This document shows, piece by piece, positions 21,516 through 31,718 of a stretch of DNA of 64,000 nucleotides. The notes beneath the pieces are model-generated. The model was not told the DNA's origin and made no database searches. It saw only the letters and a list, made by a program, of their open reading frames with translations. Made by a program: the position numbers and the translations under genes. Origin of the DNA: Marivibrio halodurans (GTDB taxonomy: Bacteria > Pseudomonadota > Alphaproteobacteria > UBA8366 > Aestuariispiraceae); NCBI RefSeq assembly GCF_017963645.1, contig NZ_JAGMWN010000002.1:248001-312000 (forward strand), in the 5' to 3' direction. The first letter of the stretch is position 1; every line of letters starts with the position of its first letter.

Positions 21516-23030
21516 TTACCAGATGGATTTACCGCCGCCGGGCAGGCCCAGGTCGCCCCACATGGCATCGATCTTCTCGACCACCGCGCGGTCCATCTCG
21601 ATCTTACGGCCCCATTCGCGCTTGGTCTCGGGCGGCCATTTGTCGGTGGCGTCGAAGCCGACCTTGGAGCCGAGGCCGCTCTCCGGACTGGCGAAATCGA
21701 GATAGTCGATCGGCGTGTTCTCGATCACCGTCATGTCGCGCGCCGGGTCCATGCGCGTCGACATGGCCCAGACCACATCCTCCCATTTGCGGGCATCGAT
21801 GTCGGCATCCACGACGATCACGAACTTGGTGTACATGAACTGGCGCAGATAGGACCACGCGCCCATCATCACGCGCTTCGCATGGCCGGGATAGGCCTTC
21901 TTCATGGCGATCACGGCGACGCGATAGCTGCACCCCTCCGGCGGCAGCCAGAAATCCACGATCTCCGGGAACTGCTGTTGCAGCAGGGGGATGAAGACCT
22001 CGTTCAGCGCCTCGCCCAGGATCGAGGGTTCGTCCGGCGGCCGTCCGGTGAAGGTGGAGAGATAGATCGGCTTCCGGCGCATGGTGATGGCGCTGACCTT
22101 GAAGACCGGGAAGCTCTCCACGGAATTGTAATAGCCGGTATGGTCGCCGTAAGGCCCCTCGTCGCCATGCTCGTCCAGCATGACATGGCCTTCCAACACG
22201 ATCTCCGCTTCGGCCGGGACCTTCAGCGGCACGGTCTTGCAATCGACCAGGTCGACCTTGCGACCGCGCAGCAGGCCCGCGAACTGATATTCGCTCAACG
22301 TGTCGGGAACGGGCGTCACGGCGGCCAGGATGGTGCCGGGATCGGCGCCCAGCACGACGGCGGCGGGCAGGGGCTCCGGCTTGCTTTCCTTCCAGCGGCG
22401 GTAATGCTGCGCGCCGCCGCGATGCTTCAGCCAGCGCATCAGGGTCGTGTCCCGCCCCGTCACCTGCATGCGATAGATGCCGAGATTGAAGACGTCCGAC
22501 TTGTCGCCCTTCGGATCGGGACCTTGCGTCACCACCAGGGGCCAGGTGATCAGCGGCGCCGGTTCCCCCGGCCAACAGGTCTGGATCGGCAGGCGGGCGA
22601 GGTCGATGTCCCCGCCGGTCAGCACCACCTCGTGCACCGGTGCGCGGCCGCCGATCGTGCGCGGCTTCATCGCCATCACGGTCTTGAGCAGGGGCAGCAT
22701 GTCCCAGGCCTCCCGGAAACCGCCCGGCGGCTCCGGCTGGCGCAGGAAGGCGAGGGTCTCGCCGACCTCGCGCAACTGGTGCGGCTCGCGCTCCATGCCC
22801 CAGGCCACGCGCTCGACCGACCCGAAGAGATTGACCAGCACCGGCATATCGGAGGCCGTGCCGTCCGCGCGCACCGGGTTCTCGAACAGCACGGCCGGCC
22901 CGCGCTCGGCCAGCAGGCGGGTCTGGATCTCGGTCATCTCCAGCACGGTGGAGACGGGCTTGCTGACGCGCACGAGCCGGTCGGCACGTTCGAGCCGGTC
23001 GATGAAATCGCGCAGGCTGGCGAAGGGCAT
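21516..23030 (-). CDS. ubiD: UbiD family 3-polyprenyl-4-hydroxybenzoate decarboxylase
   Basis: A prenylated-FMN-dependent decarboxylase; in ubiquinone synthesis it removes the carboxyl group of polyprenyl-hydroxybenzoate. Seen in 504 residues: [33 protein letters not shown], the R-containing [14 protein letters not shown] segment with catalytic Glu/Asp context, and [20 protein letters not shown]. The length and these segments fit UbiD proper rather than the catabolic decarboxylases. It starts with [13 protein letters not shown]; in-frame sequence further upstream is rejected. The partner ubiX is not in the window. Confidence 0.92.
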   Translation of the reverse strand: MPFASLRDFIDRLERADRLVRVSKPVSTVLEMTEIQTRLLAERGPAVLFENPVRADGTASDMPVLVNLFGSVERVAWGMEREPHQLREVGETLAFLRQPEPPGGFREAWDMLPLLKTVMAMKPRTIGGRAPVHEVVLTGGDIDLARLPIQTCWPGEPAPLITWPLVVTQGPDPKGDKSDVFNLGIYRMQVTGRDTTLMRWLKHRGGAQHYRRWKESKPEPLPAAVVLGADPGTILAAVTPVPDTLSEYQFAGLLRGRKVDLVDCKTVPLKVPAEAEIVLEGHVMLDEHGDEGPYGDHTGYYNSVESFPVFKVSAITMRRKPIYLSTFTGRPPDEPSILGEALNEVFIPLLQQQFPEIVDFWLPPEGCSYRVAVIAMKKAYPGHAKRVMMGAWSYLRQFMYTKFVIVVDADIDARKWEDVVWAMSTRMDPARDMTVIENTPIDYLDFASPESGLGSKVGFDATDKWPPETKREWGRKIEMDRAVVEKIDAMWGDLGLPGGGKSIW

Positions 23031-23283
23031 GGGCCGCCTCCTCCTGATTCGTTCGCGTCGGCCGCCCCGTGCGAGGGGCACGGCGGGCCAAGCCGTCGGG
23101 GTGAGGTAGCGCGCGCCGTGCCCTCCGGCAAGCGAGCGTATCAGGGTCGGGCCCCGGTCGGCATGCGAATTCGCGGGCGCGCGCCGCTTCCAATTTCGAC
23201 GGATTTCGCTAGGGTGCGGCGAATGGAACCCAACGCCCGCGCGGCCCCGGCCGGGACCGGGCGCTTGCCAGCGAGGAGGCAGC

Positions 23284-23655
23284 ATGTCCGAGCAATATTG
23301 GGTCGTGGGCGGCCGCTATACCGATACCAGCTTCTCCGAATTGGAGCCGGGAGAGAAGGAAACCCGCCTCGGCCCCTTCGCCACCCACGATCAGGCCAAC
23401 GCGGTCTGGCGCGCCAAGGCGATGGAGACGGTGGACGAAGCCTATGCCCGCTTCCATATCGAACGCGAGCGTCACGACGAGTTCTGGGTCGTCGGCGGCG
23501 AATATACCGATACCGATTTCCAGGCCATGAAGCCGGGGACCGAAGAGCGGCTCGGCCCCTATTCGCGCTATGAGGACGCGGAGAAGGTCTGGAAGCAGAA
23601 AAGCATGGCCGCGATCGACGATGCCTATGTCCGATACCGTATCGACCAGCAGTGA
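23284..23655 (+). CDS. Tandem-duplicated DUF4170 protein
   Basis: A 123-residue protein made of two copies of the small alphaproteobacterial DUF4170 domain: residues about 5-59 ([23 protein letters not shown]) and 67-120 ([23 protein letters not shown]). Family members usually have one copy in about 75-80 residues, so this is an internal duplication. Function is unknown; the fold is likely a small ferredoxin-like or dabb-like barrel (inference). A strong Shine-Dalgarno (GAGGAGG) precedes the ATG. The next gene begins inside its 3' end. Confidence 0.82.
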   Translation: MSEQYWVVGGRYTDTSFSELEPGEKETRLGPFATHDQANAVWRAKAMETVDEAYARFHIERERHDEFWVVGGEYTDTDFQAMKPGTEERLGPYSRYEDAEKVWKQKSMAAIDDAYVRYRIDQQ

Positions 23656-24391
23656 AACCGGCGGCGCCGAGACCGGGGACGCGCGCGCCCACCTGTTGCA
23701 CCGCGCGCGCAACTATCCCTACGCCGCGCCGGAACACAGCTATATCTACACCGCCGAGGGCATCCGTGCCTTCGACCCCGACGCGCGGGCCGGGCGGACG
23801 CCGGTGCTCGCCATCGGGTCGAACCGCGCGCCGGAGCGGCTGAAGCAGAAATTCGGCCACGACCCCGCGCATAGCATCCCGGTCCAACGCGCGCGGCTGC
23901 ATAATTTCGACGTCGTCTTCTCCGCCCATATCACCAGCTACGGCGCGGTGCCGGCGATGCTGCAGGTCTCCCCCGGGACGGCCGTGGAAATCTGGGTCAC
24001 ATGGCTCAGCGACGATCAACTGCCCGTCATGCATGAAACGGAGTTGGGCGCGGCCAATTACCATTACGCGGAACTGGCCGGCGTGAAGCTCCAGATGGAG
24101 GATGGGAAGGTCGAACGCTCGGCCTTCGCCTATATCTCCCAGCGCGGGCACATGGTGCATGAGGGCAGGGCGCTGGCGCTCGCCGACGTGCCGGCGGCGG
24201 GCCGGCGCTATGCCGCGGCGACGACGGGCGAGGCGCTGGAGCATGTGCGCGCCCGTGTCGGCGCGCACGATCATGTCTCCGACGATTGGATCGCGCGGCT
24301 GGTGGAGGACCCGGCCTACCGCCGGGGCGTCACCGATACGATCGCCGCCGATTGCATCGCGATGCAGCACCCCTTCCGGATCATCGAATAG
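23627..24391 (+). CDS. Conserved hypothetical, gamma-glutamylcyclotransferase-like fold suspected
   Basis: A 254-residue protein starting inside the DUF4170 gene (29-base overlap), so translation is coupled. Residues 60-130 (PVLAIGSNRAPERL, QRARLHNFDVVFSAHITSYGAVPAML, then TAVEIWVTWLS) recall the gamma-glutamylcyclotransferase-like fold, where a YGSN-like loop binds ligand. A clear catalytic Glu could not be placed, so activity is not claimed. No signal peptide or membrane segment is seen. The overlap suggests that it works with the duplicated DUF4170 protein. Confidence 0.7.
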   Translation: MSDTVSTSSETGGAETGDARAHLLHRARNYPYAAPEHSYIYTAEGIRAFDPDARAGRTPVLAIGSNRAPERLKQKFGHDPAHSIPVQRARLHNFDVVFSAHITSYGAVPAMLQVSPGTAVEIWVTWLSDDQLPVMHETELGAANYHYAELAGVKLQMEDGKVERSAFAYISQRGHMVHEGRALALADVPAAGRRYAAATTGEALEHVRARVGAHDHVSDDWIARLVEDPAYRRGVTDTIAADCIAMQHPFRIIE

Positions 24392-24439
24392 GCCGTGCCC
24401 CCGTGATCCGGCAGGGATCGGGCGGGCCGCTTGGCGTCC

Positions 24440-27199
24440 TCAGTGCGCCTCGGCCCAGCTCGCGCCCTTGCCGCCCTCGACGACGAGGGGGACGGAGATG
24501 TTGACGACCGGGCTGCTCGCGCCTTCCATTACCTCGCGGATCGCCTCGATCGCCTCGTCCGCGCGATCCTCCGGTGCCTCGAAGATCAGTTCGTCATGCA
24601 CCTGGAGCAGCATGGCGACACCCTTCATCGACTCGTGAGCCAGCACCGGCGGGATGCGGATCATCGCGCGTTTGATGATGTCGGCGGCGGAGCCCTGGAC
24701 GGGCGCGTTGATCGCCTGCCGCTCGGCATAGCCGCGCTGCTGCGGGTTCTTGGCGTTGATTTCCCCCAGATGGATGCGGCGGCCGAAGATGGTCTCGACA
24801 TAGCCGTGCTTGCGGCAATAGGCGATGGTTTCGTCCATATAGTCGCGGATGCCGGGGAAGCGCTCGAAATACTTGTCGATATAGGCCTTCGCCTCCGAGG
24901 TGGAGACGCCGATCTGCCGTCCCAGGCCGAAGGGCGAGATGCCGTAGACGATACCGAAATTGATCGCCTTGGCCTGGCGGCGCACCTCCGGCGTCATCTG
25001 GTCGAGGGGCACGCCGAAGACCTCCGAGGCGGTGGCGGCGTGAATATCCTGCCCGTCGAGGAAGGCGTCCCGCAGCGTTTCGATCCCCGCCATGTGCGCG
25101 ACGAGGCGCAATTCGATCTGCGAATAGTCGAGGCTGATCAGCACCGATCCCTTCGGTGCGACGAAGGCGGTGCGAATCTTGCGCCCTTCCTCGGTGCGGA
25201 TCGGGATGTTCTGCAGGTTCGGATCGGTGGAGGACAGGCGCCCCGTCTGCGCGCCGGTCATCATATAGCTGGTGTGGACGCGCCCGGTCGTGGCGTCGAT
25301 ATCCTGGACCAGCGCGTCGGTATAGGTGCTGCGCAGCTTCGAGAGCATGCGCCAGTCCAGCACCTTCTGGACGATTTCGTGCTCCGCCGCCAGCGGCTCC
25401 AGAACGTCGGAATTGGTGGAATAGGCGCCGGTCTTGGTCTTCTTGCCGCCCTTGAGGCCCATCTGGTCGAACAACACCTCGCCCAGTTGCTTCGGGCTGC
25501 CGACATTGAAGTCGGTGCCGGCCAGTTGGTGGATTTCCCCCTCCAGATCGCCGATACGCTTGCCGAAATCCTCCGACATGGCGCGCAGCACCTGGGGATC
25601 GACCAGGATGCCGGCGCGCTCCATCGCGGCGAGCACGGGCACGAGCGGCCGCTCGATCGTCTCGTAGAGCGTCATTAGACGCTTCTCCAGGACCATCGGC
25701 TTCAGCTTCCGCCACAGGCGCAGGGTGATGTCCGCATCCTCCGCCGCGTAGGTCAGCGCCTTGTCCAGCGGCACGTGGTCGAAGGTGACCTGGTTCTTCC
25801 CCTTGCCCGCGACCTCGGCATATTTGATCGGCGTCAGGCCCAGATGCAGTTCCGCCAGCGCATCCATGCCGTGGCCGTGCATCCCGCCCTCCGCCACGAA
25901 GGACAGCAGCATCGTGTCGTCGATCGGCGCGACCGTCACCCCGTGCTTGGCGAGGATGGAAAGATCGTACTTGATGTTCTGGCCGATCTTCAGGACCGCC
26001 GGGTCCTCCAGCATCGGCTTCAGGATCGCGATCGCCTCGTCGCGCGGGATCTGCGCCGGCGCGCCGCCTTCGGCGCTGTCGCCGAACAGATCGGTTTCCC
26101 CCGGGTCGCGGTGGGCAAGCGGAATGTAGCAGGCCCGCCCCGGCTCGGTGCTGAGCGAGACGCCGACCAGTTCCGCCCGCGCGGTGTTGAGATCCGTTGT
26201 CTCCGTGTCGACGGCGATGAAGCCGGCCTTCTTCGCCGCCTCGACCCAGTCTTGCAGCGCCTTCTTGTCCTGCACCAGGACATAATCGGCGTCCTTCGGG
26301 TCGGGGGCGGTTTCCTCCGCGGGCGCTTCCGCCTCGTCCGCCATCTCGCTCTCGAAGCGGGCGGTCAGGCGCTTGAACTCGTTTTCCTTGAGGAAGGCGA
26401 TAAGCCGGTCGCGGTCGAGTTCCCGGCGCTTCAGATCCTGGAGCGGCACCTGCAAATCGACATCGTTCTTGAGACGGACGAGCTGCTGGCTGATCCGTGC
26501 CTGCTCGGCATAGTCGATCAGGCTCTGCCGGCGTTTCGGCTGCTTGATCTCCTCGGCCTTGGCGAGAAGCGTTTCCAGGTCCCCGAACTGTTCGATCAAT
26601 TGCGCGGCGGTCTTCACCCCGATTCCGGGGACGCCGGGCACATTGTCCGTCGAGTCGCCCGCCAGCGCCTGAACGTCCACCACCTTTTCCGGGCCGACGC
26701 CGAATTTCTCCACCACTTCGTCCGGGCCGATGGTGCGGTTCTTCATCGGGTCCCACATGGTGACCCCGGGCCGGACCAGTTGCATCAGATCCTTGTCGGA
26801 GGAGACGATGGTGACCTCCGCTCCCTCCTCGACGGCGAGGCGGGCATAGGTCGCGATCAGGTCGTCCGCCTCGTACCCCTCCATCTCGATCGAGGGGCAG
26901 TTGAAGGCCTCCGTCGCCTCCCGGATCAGGGCGAATTGCGGGATCAGTTCCTCCGGCGCGTCCGGCCGGTGGCCCTTGTAGTCGGGATAGATCTCGTTGC
27001 GGAAATTCTCCCGCGCGGCGTCGAAGATGACGGCGACATGGTCGGCGTCCGTTTCCTCGATCAGCTTCAGTACCATCTGGGAGAAGCCGAAGACCGCATT
27101 GGTCGGCGTGCCGTCCGCCCGGTTCATCGGCGGCAATGCGAAGAAGGCCCGGAAGATGAAACCGGACCCGTCGATCAGGTAAAGATGCTTTGCTGCCAT
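24440..27199 (-). CDS. polA: DNA polymerase I
   Basis: Fills gaps and removes RNA primers in replication and repair. All three domains are present in 919 residues: 5'-3' exonuclease (LYLIDGSGFIFRAFFALP, GYEADDLIATYA, GIGVKTAAQLI; 1-290), 3'-5' exonuclease with the DxE motif intact in FIAVDTETTDL (about 320-520), and the polymerase with LISLDYSQIELRL, KAINFGIVYG and LLQVHDELIFEA. Many bacteria lose the DxE pair; here proofreading looks active. The gene is followed at its 5' side by a small zinc protein on the same strand. Confidence 0.97.
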   Translation of the reverse strand: MAAKHLYLIDGSGFIFRAFFALPPMNRADGTPTNAVFGFSQMVLKLIEETDADHVAVIFDAARENFRNEIYPDYKGHRPDAPEELIPQFALIREATEAFNCPSIEMEGYEADDLIATYARLAVEEGAEVTIVSSDKDLMQLVRPGVTMWDPMKNRTIGPDEVVEKFGVGPEKVVDVQALAGDSTDNVPGVPGIGVKTAAQLIEQFGDLETLLAKAEEIKQPKRRQSLIDYAEQARISQQLVRLKNDVDLQVPLQDLKRRELDRDRLIAFLKENEFKRLTARFESEMADEAEAPAEETAPDPKDADYVLVQDKKALQDWVEAAKKAGFIAVDTETTDLNTARAELVGVSLSTEPGRACYIPLAHRDPGETDLFGDSAEGGAPAQIPRDEAIAILKPMLEDPAVLKIGQNIKYDLSILAKHGVTVAPIDDTMLLSFVAEGGMHGHGMDALAELHLGLTPIKYAEVAGKGKNQVTFDHVPLDKALTYAAEDADITLRLWRKLKPMVLEKRLMTLYETIERPLVPVLAAMERAGILVDPQVLRAMSEDFGKRIGDLEGEIHQLAGTDFNVGSPKQLGEVLFDQMGLKGGKKTKTGAYSTNSDVLEPLAAEHEIVQKVLDWRMLSKLRSTYTDALVQDIDATTGRVHTSYMMTGAQTGRLSSTDPNLQNIPIRTEEGRKIRTAFVAPKGSVLISLDYSQIELRLVAHMAGIETLRDAFLDGQDIHAATASEVFGVPLDQMTPEVRRQAKAINFGIVYGISPFGLGRQIGVSTSEAKAYIDKYFERFPGIRDYMDETIAYCRKHGYVETIFGRRIHLGEINAKNPQQRGYAERQAINAPVQGSAADIIKRAMIRIPPVLAHESMKGVAMLLQVHDELIFEAPEDRADEAIEAIREVMEGASSPVVNISVPLVVEGGKGASWAEAH

Positions 27200-27227
27200 G
27201 ATATCGGCGCTCGGTTCCGGCGCGCGC

Positions 27228-27446
27228 TCAGTGATGCCCGGAGGGCTTCGCCCCTTCCTTCAGGACGAATCGCCGGTCGCAATAGGGGCAATCGACCCAG
27301 CCTTCCTTGGTCAGGTTCAGATAGACGCGCGGGTGGCCGAGGGCGCCGCCCGAGCCCTCGCAAGAGACGCGCAGTTCCTCGACCTCCACCGTCTCCGGCG
27401 CATCGTGCGGCATGGTCTTCGGCGCGGCGGGTGCGGGGGTCGTCAT
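27228..27446 (-). CDS. Zinc-finger protein, zf-CHCC family
   Basis: A 72-residue protein with the CHCC zinc pattern: C (in VSCEG), H (in LGHPRVYL), then CPYC. It is related to the C-terminal domain of the mitochondrial complex I subunit NDUFS6, and alphaproteobacteria carry it as a free small protein. A role with complex I is inferred from that relation and not shown here. The start is the ATG at 27446 after GGGAGAG; an upstream ATG at 27512 would add a basic stretch unlike the family. It lies 28 bases upstream of polA. Confidence 0.85.
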   Translation of the reverse strand: MTTPAPAAPKTMPHDAPETVEVEELRVSCEGSGGALGHPRVYLNLTKEGWVDCPYCDRRFVLKEGAKPSGHH

Positions 27447-27608
27447 GGCAGGTCTCTCCCGGCTTGGAAATGGAAAGGCGGTCGGCACCCGGCTTGTCCG
27501 GGCGCGGCGCACCCTCTATGTAACCCAGCGAACCCGGTTTGGTAAGCCCCGGCGCGCGCGTCGGGGCGACGACCCACCCAGAACGAAACGACGCCCGAGG
27601 ACCCCCCG

Positions 27609-28640
27609 ATGACGAGCGCGCAGGCGATCGAAGAGGCCCCCCGACAGGATAGCATCGCGGATGACGGCGATGCGCCGGATTACGCGCTGGAGGCGGTCGG
27701 CCTCACCAAGAAGTACCGCGCGTCCGGCGGTCAGCCGGGCAAGCTCGCGCTCGACCATGTGGATCTGAGGATTCCGCGTGGCAGCCTCTTCGGCCTGCTC
27801 GGCCCGAACGGGGCGGGAAAATCGACCTTCATCAACATCCTGGCCGGTCTCGTCGTGAAGACCGAGGGCACGGCCAAGGTCTGGGATCACGACATCGATA
27901 CCCAAACTCGCCTCGCCCGGGCCTCGATCGGCGTGGTGCCGCAGGAACTGAACATCGATCCGTTCTTCACGCCGCAGGAACTGCTGGAGGTTCAGGCGGG
28001 TCTCTACGGCGTGCCGAAATCCGAACGGCGGACGGAGGAGGTGCTGCGCCTCGTCGGCCTCGACGACAAGCGCAAGGCCTATGCGCGCACGCTCTCCGGC
28101 GGTATGCGCCGGCGCCTGCTGATCGGCAAGGCGATGGTGCATAATCCGCCGGTCCTCGTCCTCGACGAACCCACGGCGGGCGTCGACATCGAACTGCGCC
28201 GGCAGCTTTGGGAGAATGTGGTGGAGCTCAACCGGCGCGGCACCACCGTCCTGCTGACCACCCACTATCTGGAAGAGGCGCAGGAACTCTGCGACCGGAT
28301 CGCCATCATCAACCACGGCAAGGTGGTGGCGAACGACGAGAAATCGGCGTTGCTCGGCCGGCTCGACGCGAAGACGCTGCGCTTCACCGTGCGCGAGAAG
28401 GTGTCGAGCGTGCCGGACGCGCTCAAGCCCTTCGACCCGCAGATCGTCGCCGCCGACGGGGCCGAGCATCCGTTGACCGAGATGACCGTCGGCTACCGAC
28501 CCTCCGTCACCAATGCGGGCGATATCGTCGGCGCGATCTATGAGGCGGGGCTGACGCTGGTCGACCTCACGACGGAAGAGACCGATCTGGAGGATATCTT
28601 CCTCCAGCTCACCCGCGACGCGGATGCCAGCCGCGCGTAG
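27609..28640 (+). CDS. ABC transporter ATP-binding protein (ABC-2/YadG-like)
   Basis: A 343-residue ATPase. Seen: Walker A GPNGAGKST (about residue 77), Q-loop GVVPQE, signature LSGGMRRR, Walker B VLVLDEPTAGVD and the H-loop TTHYLEEA, then a C-terminal extension of about 80 residues. It resembles the ATPases of ABC-2 type exporters. The expected membrane permease does not follow; the next gene is a lipoprotein hydrolase overlapping its end by 17 bases. The permease must be elsewhere, or the ATPase is an orphan. Confidence 0.9.
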   Translation: MTSAQAIEEAPRQDSIADDGDAPDYALEAVGLTKKYRASGGQPGKLALDHVDLRIPRGSLFGLLGPNGAGKSTFINILAGLVVKTEGTAKVWDHDIDTQTRLARASIGVVPQELNIDPFFTPQELLEVQAGLYGVPKSERRTEEVLRLVGLDDKRKAYARTLSGGMRRRLLIGKAMVHNPPVLVLDEPTAGVDIELRRQLWENVVELNRRGTTVLLTTHYLEEAQELCDRIAIINHGKVVANDEKSALLGRLDAKTLRFTVREKVSSVPDALKPFDPQIVAADGAEHPLTEMTVGYRPSVTNAGDIVGAIYEAGLTLVDLTTEETDLEDIFLQLTRDADASRA

Positions 28641-29639
28641 GACGCACCCTCCGGCCGGACGATCCGGGATCGGGCGCGGTCCGGACATCCGGGCGCCGCG
28701 TATCCTGGCGGCCGTGCTGGGGGGGCTTCTCCTTGCCGCCTGCGCCGCCTGCACACCGCGCGTGGAGCCCATGGGGCCGCCGATCCAGCCGCCTTCGCTC
28801 GCGGGCGGCGCCTTCACCATGGCCGACGGCTACCACCTGCCCTATCGCCGGTGGGGCACGCCCGGAACGGCGCGGGCGATCGTCCTGGGCCTACACGGCT
28901 TCAACGATTATTCCGCCTTCCTGTCGAATGCGGGGCCGGTCTGGGCCGAACGCGATATCGCGACCTTCGCCTACGACCAGCGCGGCTTCGGGGAAACGGC
29001 GGGGCGCGGCCTCTGGCACGGGCGGGCGGCGCTGATCGCGGACGCGCGCGCGGTCGCGGGCCTGATCCGGGCGCGCTATCCGGACCGGCCGCTCTTCCTG
29101 CTGGGGGAGAGCATGGGTGGTGCCGTCGCCATCGCCGCGGTGTCGGGCCGTCCGCACGCCGCGGTCGCTGGCACCGTGCTGACCGCGCCGGCGGCGGCCG
29201 ATTGGCAGGGTTTCGCCTGGTATCAGCGCTGGTCCATGTGGGCGGCCGCGCACACGCTGCCCTGGCTGGAGGTGACGGGGCAGGGGCTGCGTCTCCAGCC
29301 CAGCGACAATATCGCGATGCTGCGCGCGCTGTCCCGTGACCCCCTGGTCATCAAGCGAACCCGGATCGATGCGCTCTGGGGGCTGCTGCGGCTCGGTGAC
29401 CGGGCCTTCGACGTGGCGGATAGCTGCCGGCACCCGCGCTGCTGCTCTGGGGCGCGCGAGAGGAGCTTATTCCGGAGCGCGCCCGGGATGCGCTGAATGC
29501 CCGCCTGCCCGATCACGTCGACCGCCGGGTTTATCCGGAGGGGTATCATATGCTGACCCGCGACAAGGCGGCCGATATCGTGCTGGCCGATATCGCCGAT
29601 TGGGTCCTGGCCAAGGCGCCGGACGGACCTCTAGACTGA
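28624..29639 (+). pseudogene. Lysophospholipase-like alpha/beta hydrolase lipoprotein, frameshifted
   Basis: Frame one (28624-29496) encodes a lipoprotein signal (GGLLLAAC), the oxyanion region GLHGFNDYS, the nucleophile GESMGG and about 265 residues of an alpha/beta hydrolase. After DVADS at base 29424 the family sequence continues in another frame: LPAPALLLWGAREELIPERA, ending with the catalytic-His region PEGYHMLTRD and stop at 29637. One lost base (a C near 29424) explains it. Without a correction the product lacks the catalytic Asp and His. This is either a recent inactivation or a sequencing error. It overlaps the ABC ATPase gene by 17 bases. Confidence 0.85.
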
Positions 29640-29722
29640 CCGCCAGACGAGGTGAGACGAGGGGCGATGGCCGGGAATACCCAAGGGCGGTATCCCCATC
29701 GCGAAGCAGGAGACGGACCCCC

Positions 29723-30349
29723 ATGGCGGCGACGCGCGACAAGACGGCCCTGATCGTGATCGACGTGCAGAACGACTTTTGCCCCGGCGGCGCGCTGGCG
29801 GTGGGGGAGGGCGACGCGGTCGTGCCGGTGGCCAACCGGCTGATGGCGGCCTATCCGCTGAGCGTGCTGACCCAGGATTGGCACCCGGCGGACCATGCGT
29901 CCTTCGCCGCCAATCATGACGGCGCGGCGCCCTTCTCCACGACCGAGATGCCCTATGGCACCCAGGTCCTCTGGCCGACCCATTGCGTGCAGGAGAGCGC
30001 GGGCGCGGCCTTCCATTCCGATCTGGAGACGGGGCGGGCCAAGATGGTGGTGCGCAAGGGCTTCCGCCCGGAGATCGACAGCTATTCAGCCTTCTTCGAG
30101 AACGACCGCGAGACGCCGACGGGCCTCGACGGCTATCTGCGCGATCTCGGCATCGGGCATCTGGTGATGCTCGGCCTGGCGACCGATTTCTGCGTCCATG
30201 ATTCGGTGGTCGACGGGCTCGCGCTCGGCTATCGCGTGACCTTGGTGGAGGACGGTTGCCGGGGTATCGACCTCGACGGCTCGCTCGACGCCGCGCTCGC
30301 CGACATGAGGGAGAAGGGCGCGGTCTTCGCGATCAGCGACGCGCTTTAA
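29723..30349 (+). CDS. pncA: Nicotinamidase
   Basis: Hydrolyses nicotinamide to nicotinate for NAD salvage. Seen in 208 residues: catalytic Asp in VIDVQNDFCPGGALAV, metal ligands in QDWHPADHASFA, catalytic Lys in VRKGF, and the nucleophilic Cys in GLATDFCVHDSVVDGL, the full isochorismatase-type triad. The ATG at 29723 places the family's N-terminus correctly. The gene stands alone, 83 bases after the damaged hydrolase. Confidence 0.95.
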   Translation: MAATRDKTALIVIDVQNDFCPGGALAVGEGDAVVPVANRLMAAYPLSVLTQDWHPADHASFAANHDGAAPFSTTEMPYGTQVLWPTHCVQESAGAAFHSDLETGRAKMVVRKGFRPEIDSYSAFFENDRETPTGLDGYLRDLGIGHLVMLGLATDFCVHDSVVDGLALGYRVTLVEDGCRGIDLDGSLDAALADMREKGAVFAISDAL

Positions 30350-30507
30350 CCCTGATCCCTCCTTCCCCGTAACGCGCACGATGTTCCGCGACGCGGCGGA
30401 TTCTTGCCCCGCCGGTCGAAACGCGCTAGGCACCCTTGCCGCCGCGCCGGCCCGCTTTCGGGGCTTGGCGGCTTTAGTCGTGCGCGTAAGGACGGACGAA
30501 CGGACCC

Positions 30508-31680
30508 ATGAACGTCGATGCCGCGAAATCCCTGCTGCCGGATGGGCTGCGCGATCTGCTGCCGCCCGAGGCGGAGCATGAGGCCTGGGCGGTCGCCGCC
30601 CTGGTCGGACGCTTCCGCCAGGAGGGATATCAGCGCGTCGATCCGCCGTTGGTGGAGTTCGAGGACGGGCTGCTTGCCGGGCCCGGTGCCGGGACCGCGC
30701 CGCACACCTTTCGCCTGATGGACCCGGTCAGCCAGCGCATGATGGGGCTGCGCGCGGATATAACCGTTCAGGTCGCGCGCATCGCGGTCAGCCGCCTGAC
30801 CCGGCAACCCCGGCCCTTGCGCCTCTGCTATGCCGGGCCGACCCTGCGGGTGCGCGGCACGCAGCTCCGACCCGAGCGGCAGGTGACCCAGGCCGGATGC
30901 GAGATCATCGGCAGCCGGTCCGCCGCCGCCGACGCGGAGGCGATCGCGCTCGCCGCCAATGCGCTCGACACCATCGGCGTGCCCGACCTTTCCGTCGATA
31001 TCGCGTTGCCGACGCTGGCCCCCCGGCTGGTCGATGGGCTGGGCCTCGCCGCCGCCGACCGGGTGGCCGCGCGCGATGCGCTCGACCGGCGGGACGCGGC
31101 CGCGGTTCGCGCGCTGGGCGGGGAGGCCGCGCGGCTCCTCGGCGCGATTCTCGATGCCTCTGGCCGCGCGGGACCCGCGCTCGCGGCGCTGCAGGCGATC
31201 GACGGCCTGCCGGATGACGGCCGGGCGGAGATCGCGCGCCTCGCCGATGTCTTGCCGCGCCTGGCGGAGGCCGCGCCGGGCCTCGCCGTCACCGTGGACG
31301 CGGTGGAGCGGCGCGGCTTCGAATATCAGACCGGCCTCAGCTTCACCCTCTTCGCCAAGGGCGTGCGGGGCGAACTCGGCCGGGGCGGGCGCTATCTGGC
31401 GGGCGCGGAGAACGGCGGCGCGGGCGAGCCGGCGACCGGCTTCACCCTCTACATGGATTCCGTCATGCGTGGCGCCCGCGCGGCGACGGCGGAGCCGCGC
31501 TGTTTCCTGCCGGCGGAACTGGCGGCGGAGGCCGGACCCCGGCTGCGCGCGGCGGGGTGGGTCACGCTCGCGGGGCTCGACCCGGTCGGCGACGCGCGTG
31601 GCGAGGCCCGGCGCCTCAAATGCACTCATTTCATCGATCCGGCCGTGGGCGCCGGGTCCGATCCCCTGCCGGTCGACTGA
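30508..31680 (+). CDS. hisZ: ATP phosphoribosyltransferase regulatory subunit
   Basis: A HisRS-like paralogue without tRNA charging activity; it forms a complex with the short HisG and gives histidine feedback control. Seen in 390 residues: [42 protein letters not shown], and [15 protein letters not shown] with GRGGRYL. Some HisRS motifs are degenerate, as is normal for HisZ. It is followed after 38 bases by purA, an order common in alphaproteobacteria. hisG is not in the window. Confidence 0.93.
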   Translation: MNVDAAKSLLPDGLRDLLPPEAEHEAWAVAALVGRFRQEGYQRVDPPLVEFEDGLLAGPGAGTAPHTFRLMDPVSQRMMGLRADITVQVARIAVSRLTRQPRPLRLCYAGPTLRVRGTQLRPERQVTQAGCEIIGSRSAAADAEAIALAANALDTIGVPDLSVDIALPTLAPRLVDGLGLAAADRVAARDALDRRDAAAVRALGGEAARLLGAILDASGRAGPALAALQAIDGLPDDGRAEIARLADVLPRLAEAAPGLAVTVDAVERRGFEYQTGLSFTLFAKGVRGELGRGGRYLAGAENGGAGEPATGFTLYMDSVMRGARAATAEPRCFLPAELAAEAGPRLRAAGWVTLAGLDPVGDARGEARRLKCTHFIDPAVGAGSDPLPVD

Positions 31681-31718
31681 ACGGCCGGCATCGTTCCAGG
31701 ACGAGGACGAACAGAAGC

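Noticed and set aside
20850-23573. 907-codon open frame opposite msrA and ubiD
   Set aside because: Crosses two well-supported genes on the other strand and shows no domain; a GC-rich shadow.
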